A stretch of 5,386 bases of DNA from a bacterium (GTDB lineage Bacteria > Patescibacteriota > Minisyncoccia > UBA6257 > 1-14-0-10-44-23): NCBI GenBank assembly GCA_030699515.1, contig JAUYME010000043.1, positions 1-5,386 of the forward strand. Reading direction: 5' to 3'. The notes under the pieces are model-generated. The model saw only the letters and a program-made list of their open reading frames with translations. It was not told the origin of the DNA and did no database searches. This document shows positions 1 through 4,258 of the stretch, one piece after another. The position numbers were made by a program, and so were the translations under genes. The stretch's first letter is position 1; every line of letters begins with the position of its first letter.

Positions 1-7
1 TTTTGGG

Positions 8-84
8 GGAGGTCGGATCTCCCCTGTGTTGGAGGTCCGACCTCCAAAAATGGACTTTGTCTTGGTGTCGGAAGTCGGCCTTCC
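8..84. repeat. Cluster of three 15-bp palindromic hairpin repeats
   Basis: Three related 15-mers occur in a row: GGAGGTCGGATCTCC at 8-22, GGAGGTCCGACCTCC at 31-45 and GGAAGTCGGCCTTCC at 70-84. A fourth, GGAGGTTGAACCTCC, lies at 1530-1544. Each folds into a 5-7 bp stem. The third copy changes both arms together (G-C to A-T), so pairing is kept. The first is flanked by G/C runs (stem 6-11 with 19-24), and the second extends to a 9-bp-arm palindrome at 29-47 followed by an A run. They look like a dispersed extragenic palindrome family, or transcription terminators of a gene left of the window. No coding region is supported here. Confidence 0.65.
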
Positions 85-93
85 TCGTTTGTC

Positions 94-123
94 ATCCCGT
101 GCTACGACACGGGATCCATTTTT
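94..123 (+). terminator. Hairpin plus T tract upstream of murF
   Basis: ATCCCGTG (94-101) pairs perfectly with CACGGGAT (108-115) around a 6-nt loop. TTTTT follows at 119-123 after a 3-nt gap. This is the form of an intrinsic terminator for a plus-strand transcript entering from the left. It also resembles the short GTCAT...GGGATCC extragenic palindromes repeated in many bacterial genomes, so it may be a dispersed repeat acting as a terminator. Confidence 0.5.
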
Positions 124-148
124 ACCTTTCCTCCACAAACCCTAGGTG

Positions 149-157
149 TGCTATGCT
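149..157 (+). promoter_or_regulatory. Extended -10 element for murF (near-leaderless)
   Basis: TGCTATGCT fits the extended -10 pattern TGnTATnnT. No convincing -35 is seen at the usual distance. Transcription would begin about 6-8 nt downstream, essentially at the A of the ATG at 164, so the mRNA would be leaderless. This fits the lack of a Shine-Dalgarno sequence before that ATG. Confidence 0.4.
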
Positions 158-163
158 TTTTTC

Positions 164-1471
164 ATGAATAAATATCTCAAGCAATTGAGAAAGTTTGCGC
201 GAGCGGTGCTGATGAAAAAGCTGGCTATTTTAGGCAGGCTGATTGTGAGGAAATACAAGCCGCTGGTTATTGGAGTTACCGGCAGTGTTGGTAAAACATC
301 TACCAAAGAAGCAATTTACACTGCTCTTAGAACGACAAAAAACATCAGAAGGAGCCGAGGTAATTTCAATACAGAATTCGGTTTTCCCTTAGCGATAATT
401 TCCGACTATGCGGAAGTTGGCGGGTGGCTGTTTTGGATGGGGGTGGTTTTTAGGGGGTTTTTCCAATTTATTTTGCCGGATTTTATCGCTCGGATTTTCT
501 TTGGTGAATATCCGCAAATTCTTGCCTTAGAATATGCAGCCGATAAGCCGGGCGACATTCGGTATCTTCTAAAAATTGCCAGGCCAAATATTGCAGTAGT
601 GACAGCAATCGGGGATGTGCCGGTGCACGTTGAATTTTACAAAGACCCGGATGAGGTAGTGAAAGAAAAAGCCGGATTAGTTGATGAACTTAGCGGCACT
701 GCCCACGTAATTTTAAATGCTGATGAGGAAAAGGTTTTAAAAATGCGCGATCAGACCAAGGCAATTGTCAGTACTTTTGGCTTTGATGAAAAAGCTGATG
801 CTAGAATAATCAATTTTGAAACTAAACTGGAAAGTGCGGGCAAGGGGACGGTAAAAAAACCGGTGGGTATTCGCTTTGAAATTCAGAGCGGGGATGAGAA
901 AGTTCCGATTAATATTGGGGCAACGCTTGGAAAGAGCCAAGCCTATTCAGTGGCAGCGGCAAGCGCGGTGGCCTTGCGTCTTGGCCTTAACCTAACTCAA
1001 ATTGCAGATGCCTTTACCTACTTTCAGGTTCCGGGGCAGAGAGTGCGTTTGTTCAGCGGAAAAGGAGACACAAGTATTTTGGACGACAGCTACAACTCAA
1101 GCCCGGTGGCGGCAAAGCTGGCAATTGAGACAATTGCGGAAATAAAAGCAAAGCGAAAGATTGCAGTGCTTGGCGATATGCTAGAGCTTGGAACTTTTTC
1201 CGACAGAGCACATAGCAGCATTGGACGGCTGGCTTCCCGAGTTTTTGATATTTTAATTACTGTTGGCGACAAGGCGAAACATATCGCAAGCGCCGCAAAA
1301 AAAGAGGGGATGAAGGAGAGCAATGTGTTTCATTTTAAGACTGCAGACGAGGTAGAAGAGTATCTACTGAAGGAAATGAAAAAAGGAGACTTTATTTTAA
1401 TAAAAGGATCAAAGAATATTGGGCTAAAGAAAGTTGCAGAAGCGTTGAGGTTAGGAAAGCTGGTTGAATAA
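164..1471 (+). CDS. murF: MurF-type Mur ligase (UDP-MurNAc-tripeptide--D-Ala-D-Ala ligase)
   Basis: Mur ligases of this type join D-Ala-D-Ala to the UDP-MurNAc-tripeptide using ATP, the last cytoplasmic step of peptidoglycan precursor synthesis. The 435-residue product shows the ATP-binding loop GVTGSVGKTSTKE (37-49), GNFNTEFGFPL (66-76, like MurF GNxNxExGxPL), EYAADKPGDI (123-132), the middle-domain helix GKSQAYSVAAASAVALRLGL (256-275), PGQR (290-293), the C-terminal-domain motif DDSYNSSP (307-314), LGDMLELG (336-343) and a late KGS (414-416). Only about 36 residues precede the P loop, so most of the usual N-terminal UDP-substrate domain is missing. A strongly hydrophobic stretch lies at about 87-113. 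The ATG at 164 is preferred over an in-frame GTG at 146, because the likely -10 element overlaps codons 2-4 of the longer form. Family assignment is firm; exact substrate is inferred. Confidence 0.85.
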   Translation: MNKYLKQLRKFARAVLMKKLAILGRLIVRKYKPLVIGVTGSVGKTSTKEAIYTALRTTKNIRRSRGNFNTEFGFPLAIISDYAEVGGWLFWMGVVFRGFFQFILPDFIARIFFGEYPQILALEYAADKPGDIRYLLKIARPNIAVVTAIGDVPVHVEFYKDPDEVVKEKAGLVDELSGTAHVILNADEEKVLKMRDQTKAIVSTFGFDEKADARIINFETKLESAGKGTVKKPVGIRFEIQSGDEKVPINIGATLGKSQAYSVAAASAVALRLGLNLTQIADAFTYFQVPGQRVRLFSGKGDTSILDDSYNSSPVAAKLAIETIAEIKAKRKIAVLGDMLELGTFSDRAHSSIGRLASRVFDILITVGDKAKHIASAAKKEGMKESNVFHFKTADEVEEYLLKEMKKGDFILIKGSKNIGLKKVAEALRLGKLVE

Positions 1472-1511
1472 ACGGCTCAGGCCGATAAAATACCGGCCTG
1501 AGCCGTTTATT
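1467..1511. terminator. Long perfect hairpin overlapping the murF stop codon
   Basis: Bases 1467-1484 and 1494-1511 form an 18-bp perfect stem with loop ATAAAATAC. The left arm includes the TAA stop of murF (1469-1471). The tail after the stem is TATG-like rather than a clean T run, although the 3' arm itself ends in TTTAT. It most likely stops murF transcription and, being symmetric, could also act on transcripts from the right. Confidence 0.7.
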
Positions 1512-1527
1512 TATGTGATCTAGACTT

Positions 1528-1551
1528 TCGGAGGTTGAACCTCCGATTTTT
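1528..1551 (+). terminator. Second intrinsic terminator after murF (15-mer repeat copy)
   Basis: TCGGAGGT (1528-1535) pairs with ACCTCCGA (1539-1546) around a 3-nt loop, followed directly by TTTTT (1547-1551). The core GGAGGTTGAACCTCC belongs to the same palindrome family as the three copies at the left end of the window. It would act as a backup terminator behind the murF stop hairpin. Confidence 0.6.
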
Positions 1552-1580
1552 AATTGTAGTTTCACAACGCAGACTTTTAT

Positions 1581-1616
1581 TGTTATAGGCCTATTCGTAC
1601 GAATAGGCCTATAACA
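1581..1616. repeat. Perfect 36-bp palindrome
   Basis: The two 18-nt halves are exact reverse complements with no spacer (centre between 1598 and 1599). Each half contains ATAGGCCTAT (1585-1594 and 1603-1612), itself a palindrome. There is no T tract on either strand: the plus side continues GAACTAG and the minus side ATAAAAG. A plain terminator is therefore not the best reading. It sits between the murF terminators and the GC-rich island. Confidence 0.8.
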
Positions 1617-1635
1617 GAACTAGCTAGGTTTGAGG

Positions 1636-1681
1636 AAAAAGAGAACGCCCCACCGCGAGGTGTTGCGTCTCGGGATGGGGC
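1636..1681 (-). terminator. Intrinsic terminator of the minus-strand zinc-ribbon gene
   Basis: Read on the minus strand, GCCCCA (1681-1676) pairs with TGGGGC (1652-1647). Inside this, CCCGAG (1674-1669) pairs with CTCG-GG (1659-1653, one base bulged), with a 9-nt loop at 1660-1668. The minus-strand tail reads GTTCTCTTTTT, ending at 1636. The stem begins 16 nt past the stop codon of the gene at 1698-1949, in the orientation that ends its transcript. Confidence 0.75.
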
Positions 1682-1697
1682 TTGCGCGCGGTCTAGG

Positions 1698-1949
1698 CTA
1701 GGGCCGTTCACTGCAGGTGTGATCTTGGTCGAGCTCGAACTGGGTGTGGCAGCTGTTGCAGATCACCTTCGGGTCAAGATGTCCTGTTGGGTACATCGTG
1801 TTGCAACAGTTGCATCCGTAGGCGCTTGCATCATCCCACAAGTCGGTGCTTCCGCACCTCTCGCAGCGGCCAGTGAAATGGCCAACTGGCTCGTTGTTCG
1901 GGTTGTTCAGTGCCATTAGCCTTGCCAACTTTTTCTGGTCCGTGGTCAT
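1698..1949 (-). CDS. Small zinc-ribbon protein, function unknown
   Basis: This 83-residue protein is not recognised as a named family. It has an N-terminal polar helix-like stretch (1-20), then cysteine pairs typical of zinc binding: CERC (29-32), CNCC (46-49) and CNSC (64-67), plus H77 and C79. This suggests two small zinc ribbons, C29/C32 with C46/C49 and C64/C67 with H77/C79. There is no signal peptide or membrane segment. On the minus strand GGAGGAG ends 4 nt before the ATG, a strong ribosome binding site unlike the plus-strand genes here. It also has its own terminator. The gene and its flanks are visibly richer in G and C than murF or typA, which suggests a separate origin. The coding call rests on the ribosome binding site, terminator and spaced Cys pairs; nucleic-acid or protein binding is only a guess. 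An overlapping antisense frame at 1719-1919 has none of these supports. Confidence 0.75.
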   Translation of the reverse strand: MTTDQKKLARLMALNNPNNEPVGHFTGRCERCGSTDLWDDASAYGCNCCNTMYPTGHLDPKVICNSCHTQFELDQDHTCSERP

Positions 1950-2002
1950 CCGACTCCTCCGTTGGTAGGGGTGAAAAGTTTGTGATTACAGGCTTACACA
2001 TT

Positions 2003-2019
2003 ACTAGTGCGCTAGTCAA
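2003..2019 (-). promoter_or_regulatory. Possible -35 and operator-like inverted repeat upstream of the zinc-ribbon gene
   Basis: On the minus strand TTGACT (2019-2014) is a good -35 match, but the hexamer 17 nt further on is a poor -10. An inverted repeat ACTAG-TGCG-CTAGT (2003-2016) overlaps it. The same bases lie near the proposed -35 of the plus-strand RNA locus, so a bound regulator could affect both directions. The evidence is weak. Confidence 0.3.
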
Positions 2020-2041
2020 GAAAGTGCTTTTTTGCTATTTT
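2013..2041 (+). promoter_or_regulatory. Possible promoter of the nested tRNA locus
   Basis: TAGTCA (2013-2018, 4 of 6 to the -35 consensus) is followed after 17 nt by TATTTT (2036-2041), with TGC directly before it giving an extended -10 (TGnTATTTT). Transcription would start about 2048, some 9 nt before the first base of the outer tRNA-like gene. It overlaps, divergently, the proposed -35 of the minus-strand gene. Confidence 0.35.
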
Positions 2042-2093
2042 TCTCTCATATCCTAGGGTCCCATCGTCTAAAGGCTAGGACGCTACCCTTGCA

Positions 2094-2209
2094 CCCGCCC
2101 AAATTTTATATGGCCTCATCGTCTAACGGCTAGGACGCATCCCTCTCACGGATGAAATGGGGGTTCGATTCCCCCTGAGGTCACAGCATAAAAAATTTAG
2201 GCGGGCGAG
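2094..2209 (+). other. Insert 1 in the anticodon loop, closed by a 15-bp stem
   Basis: CCCGCC (2094-2099) pairs with GGCGGG (2200-2205), then after one mismatch AAATTTT (2101-2107) pairs with AAAATTT (2192-2198), with two more pairs beyond a 2-nt bulge. The loop of this arm is the entire tRNA-Glu(CTC). Outside the stem, C2088-G2209, T2089-A2208, T2090-G2207 and G2091-C2206 form a 4-bp helix. It has a CA bulge (2092-2093) on the 5' side and a one-base bulge (C2210) on the 3' side. At about 116 nt, much of it tRNA, it is too short for a group I intron. Confidence 0.55.
2112..2183 (+). tRNA. tRNA-Glu (anticodon CTC)
   Basis: A complete 72-nt cloverleaf that decodes GAG. The acceptor GGCCTCA (2112-2118) pairs with TGAGGTC (2176-2182), with discriminator A2183. 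The D arm is 2121-2136 with the Glu-type GTCTAACGGCTAGGAC. The anticodon stem CATCC/GGATG (2138-2142/2150-2154) encloses loop CTCTCAC, with CTC at 2145-2147. The variable loop is AAAT and the T arm is GGGGG-TTCGATT-CCCCC (2159-2175). CCA is not encoded, so a CCA-adding enzyme is needed. It lies wholly inside the outer interrupted tRNA-like gene, so its 5' and 3' ends must be cut from a precursor that carries flanking complementary arms. Confidence 0.95.
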
Positions 2210-2231
2210 CGGTAGAAATAGGGGTTCGATT

Positions 2232-2266
2232 TTTACCCCGTTGCAAAACTTGTTTTGCCATCGGGG
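2232..2266 (+). other. Insert 2 at the T loop, a hairpin with CTTG tetraloop
   Basis: Between T loop TTCGATT and the 3' T-stem strand lie about 35 extra bases. CCCCG (2236-2240) pairs with CGGGG (2262-2266), and within it GCAAAA (2243-2248) pairs with TTTTGC (2253-2258) around loop CTTG. The exact edges are uncertain because of T and C/G runs. CCCC at 2236-2239 can also pair with the T-stem GGGG at 2221-2224, giving a competing fold. Confidence 0.5.
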
Positions 2267-2308
2267 CCCTCTGGGATTACAGTGGCTCTGTTCAATTTTT
2301 AAGGAATA

Positions 2309-2317
2309 TGGCATAAT
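2309..2317 (+). promoter_or_regulatory. Extended -10 element for typA
   Basis: TGGCATAAT combines a TGn extension with CATAAT (5 of 6 to TATAAT). No strong -35 is seen; TGTTCA at 2289-2294 is the best at 17 nt spacing. The predicted start near 2324 gives a leader of about 26 nt that is almost entirely the hairpin before the typA start codon. Confidence 0.5.
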
Positions 2318-2327
2318 TTCTGCCATC

Positions 2328-2347
2328 ATCCCCCTTGGGGGATTTTT
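2328..2347 (+). terminator. Hairpin plus T tract immediately before the typA start
   Basis: ATCCCCC (2328-2334) pairs with GGGGGAT (2337-2343), and the 3' arm runs into TTTT (a five-T run, 2343-2347) two bases before the ATG at 2350. It has the form of an intrinsic terminator and could end transcripts from the tRNA locus. Because it lies downstream of the likely typA -10, it would also be in the typA leader, where it could limit expression. The GGGGG arm is the only ribosome-binding-like sequence, and the hairpin would hide it. Confidence 0.55.
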
Positions 2348-2349
2348 AT

Positions 2350-4143
2350 ATGGAAAAGGAAATTAGAAATATTGCAATCATAGCTCACGTTGACCACGGA
2401 AAAACTACTTTAACCGATGCTATTTTAAAGCAGACCGGAGCGGTGGAAGAGGGCTCCAGCATGGATAGTAACGCCCTAGAGAAAGAGCGGGGTATTACGA
2501 TTTATTCAAAAAATGCCGCAATTGAATTTAAGGGAACAAAGATAAATATTGTTGATACTCCCGGACACGCGGACTTTGGCAGTGAGGTTGAGCGAGTACT
2601 AAGAAGTATTGATTGCGTGCTTTTGATTGTTGACAGCCAGGAAGGGCCAATGCCTCAGACGAGATTTGTTTTGAAAAAAAGCTTGGAACTTGGACTGAAG
2701 CCGATTTTGGTGATTAACAAAATTGATAAGCCGGCTGCGGATGCAGCTAAAACTCACGATCTGGTTTTTGATTTGTTTGCAGAGCTTGGGGCAAGCAATG
2801 AACAGCTGGACTTTCCAATGATTTATGCGATTGGAAAGGACGGGGTGGCAATGCGCGAAATGAATGATGAACGAAAAGATATGAGCCCGCTTTTGGATAT
2901 GATTTTAGAGAAGGTTCCGGTAGCTAACTCTGATGTTTCTGAAAAAGGTGAATTTGTAGCCCAGCCATTTAACCTAGCTTACGATAACTTTCTTGGGCGT
3001 TTGGCGCTTGTTCGAGTTTATTCTGGATCAATTTCTTTGGGGAGTAAGGTGTTTGTGAAAAAACCTAGCGGGGAAATGCTTAGTTATAAAATAAGCAAGC
3101 TATTTACTTTTATGGGTACAGCTAGGGTAGCTGCTGAGAAGGTGGCTGCAGGCGATATTGCCATTATTGCAGGGATGACGGATGTATATATTGGCGATAC
3201 TGTTGGTGGGAGCGAGAGTTTTGAGGCTCTTCCTGCAATTAAAGTAGAGCGACCAACTATGGAGCTCACTTTCTTGGTGAACAACTCTCCTTTTGCCGGC
3301 CGAGAAGGAAAGTTTGTAACCAGCAGGCAAATTAGAGAGCGATTAGAAAAGGAGCTGGAGGTAAATGTGGGGCTTAAAGTAGATTTTGATAGTGCTGGTG
3401 GCGATCAGTTTCTGGTAAAGGGAAGGGGAGAGCTTCATATTTCTATTCTTTTGGAGAATATGCGCCGTGAAGGCTATGAACTTCAGGTTTCCCAGCCTAG
3501 GGTTATTTTTAGAGAAGAAGATGGGGTGAAAAAGGAACCGTTTGAAGAAATTACCGTAGATGTACCTGAACAATTTCAGGGTGCAGTAATTGAAAGCTTG
3601 TCTAAACGATCCGCGATAGTTGCTAAAATGGAAGTTCATGAAGGCAGGGTGCTTATGCTTTTTGAAGGGCCAAGCAGAGGGCTTTTTGGCTATCGGTCAA
3701 AATTTGTTGTTGATACGAAAGGAGAGGGAATTTTGGCAACTCGGGTAATTGGCTATAGGCCTTATGCCGGAGAAATTGAAAGACGCGCCAGCGGTTCCAT
3801 GATTTCTATGGAAACAGGGAAGACCTTGGCTTTTTCTTTGGACAATTTGCAAACACGCGGAGAGCTTTACATTGAAGCAAACACGGAAGTTTATGAAGGA
3901 ATGGTCATTGGCAATACTTCCAAGGGGGTTCAAATGACTGTAAATCCGATTAAGGGCAAGCATCTAACAAACATGCGCGCGAGCGGAGCGGACGAGGCAA
4001 TAGCGCTAACACCGCCAAAGCTTTTGACTATTGAAAGTGGGCTTGAGCTTATGGATGAAGATGAATATCTGGAAATTACTCCGAAAAGTGTACGGTTAAG
4101 GAAAATCTACTTGAAAGAAAGCGAGAGGAAAAGGGCTAAATAA
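2350..4143 (+). CDS. typA: Ribosome-associated translational GTPase TypA/BipA
   Basis: TypA/BipA is an EF-G-like GTPase that binds the ribosome and is linked to 50S assembly and growth under stress or cold. The 597-residue product is close to the usual length of about 600. The G domain shows AHVDHGKTT (12-20), RGITI (47-51), DTPGH (69-73) and NKID (123-126). The usual G5 region YASA reads YAIG (about 162-165). Beta-barrel domain II, EF-G-like domains III and V and the TypA-specific C-terminal domain follow. The family signature GRGELH (358-363) leads into LLENMRREGYELQVSQP, and the C terminus has EYLEITPKSVRLRK. The ATG at 2350 gives the typical N terminus MEKEIRNIAIIAHVDHGKTT. An upstream TTG at 2335 lies in the leader hairpin and is rejected. 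It is complete and shows no frameshift. Confidence 0.97.
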   Translation: MEKEIRNIAIIAHVDHGKTTLTDAILKQTGAVEEGSSMDSNALEKERGITIYSKNAAIEFKGTKINIVDTPGHADFGSEVERVLRSIDCVLLIVDSQEGPMPQTRFVLKKSLELGLKPILVINKIDKPAADAAKTHDLVFDLFAELGASNEQLDFPMIYAIGKDGVAMREMNDERKDMSPLLDMILEKVPVANSDVSEKGEFVAQPFNLAYDNFLGRLALVRVYSGSISLGSKVFVKKPSGEMLSYKISKLFTFMGTARVAAEKVAAGDIAIIAGMTDVYIGDTVGGSESFEALPAIKVERPTMELTFLVNNSPFAGREGKFVTSRQIRERLEKELEVNVGLKVDFDSAGGDQFLVKGRGELHISILLENMRREGYELQVSQPRVIFREEDGVKKEPFEEITVDVPEQFQGAVIESLSKRSAIVAKMEVHEGRVLMLFEGPSRGLFGYRSKFVVDTKGEGILATRVIGYRPYAGEIERRASGSMISMETGKTLAFSLDNLQTRGELYIEANTEVYEGMVIGNTSKGVQMTVNPIKGKHLTNMRASGADEAIALTPPKLLTIESGLELMDEDEYLEITPKSVRLRKIYLKESERKRAK

Positions 4144-4187
4144 GGATTTAGGATATAGTAGTTAGAAGTTAGGGGGATTGTAATTCT

Positions 4188-4226
4188 GCTTTGCATTCTG
4201 CGTTCTTTTGATTTTGCAAAGCTTTT
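4188..4226 (+). terminator. Possible typA terminator with nested inverted repeats
   Basis: GCTTTGCA (4188-4195) pairs with TGCAAAGC (4215-4222) around a 19-nt loop and is followed by TTTT. A second arrangement pairs TTGCAAA (4214-4220) with TTTGCAA (4224-4230), sharing bases with the first. The first reads as a weak terminator for typA, the second as a possible operator just upstream of the next gene's -10. The rest of 4144-4258 shows nothing else. Confidence 0.4.
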
Positions 4227-4241
4227 GCAATTAGCTACAAT

Positions 4242-4247
4242 TATACT
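4242..4247 (+). promoter_or_regulatory. -10 element for the ABC exporter gene
   Basis: TATACT matches the -10 consensus at 5 of 6 positions. A clear -35 at 16-18 nt is absent; TTGCAA copies lie 11 and 22 nt upstream. Initiation would fall about 4253-4255, only a few bases before the ATG at 4259, so the transcript would have almost no leader. Confidence 0.4.
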
Positions 4248-4258
4248 TTCCAGAGAAA

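Larger units (their letters stand above)
2057..2279 (+). tRNA. Interrupted tRNA-Glu-like gene with two insertions, enclosing another tRNA
   Basis: Joined around two inserts, the pieces make a full cloverleaf. The acceptor GGTCCCA (2057-2063) pairs with TGGGATT (2272-2278, two G-T wobbles), with discriminator A2279. The D arm is 2066-2081. The anticodon stem is CTACC (2083-2087) with GGTAG (2211-2215), followed by AAAT, T stem AGGGG (2220-2224), T loop TTCGATT (2225-2231) and CCCTC (2267-2271, 4 of 5 paired). The D-arm stretch 2062-2083 matches 21 of 22 bases of the inner tRNA-Glu, and 2215-2231 matches 16 of 17, so this is a Glu-family paralogue. Insert 1 lies in the anticodon loop (about 2094-2209) and holds the inner tRNA; insert 2 is 2232-2266. 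If insert 1 is removed at 37/38, the loop reads CTTGCAC (anticodon TGC, formally Ala), at odds with the Glu-like body and with no G3-U70. It may be a spliced tRNA, a tRNA-like RNA or a disrupted pseudogene. Confidence 0.5.

Noticed and set aside
1..115. CRISPR array from the repeated GGAGGTC hairpins
   Set aside because: The repeats are only 15 nt, differ from each other, have unequal spacing (23 and 39 nt) and lack spacers of uniform length.
146..163. Upstream GTG start for murF
   Set aside because: The six extra codons overlap the likely extended -10 element, there is no ribosome binding site, and ATG at 164 gives a sensible basic N terminus.
1090..1323. Minus-strand frame within murF, with similar frames inside typA and the ABC gene
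   Set aside because: These are complements of well-supported coding regions and have no motifs or start signals of their own.
1719..1919. Plus-strand open frame opposite the zinc-ribbon gene
   Set aside because: It has no ribosome binding site, its Ala/Val-rich product has no motif, and it lies antisense to a gene with a strong start signal, spaced Cys pairs and its own terminator.
2094..2209. Group I intron in the outer tRNA
   Set aside because: The insert is about 116 nt, of which 72 are a tRNA. There is no room for a group I core and no suitable terminal G arrangement.
2056..2269. Alternative acceptor pairing GGGTCCC (2056-2062) with GGGGCCC (2263-2269)
   Set aside because: It pairs well, but it is one base out of register with the 7+2 spacing to the D stem and would consume the T-stem strand. 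GGTCCCA with TGGGATT fits the cloverleaf spacing.
2123..2366. Open frames on both strands across the tRNA locus and typA leader
   Set aside because: They run through a clear tRNA-Glu and structured RNA; the products have no recognisable features and no start signals.
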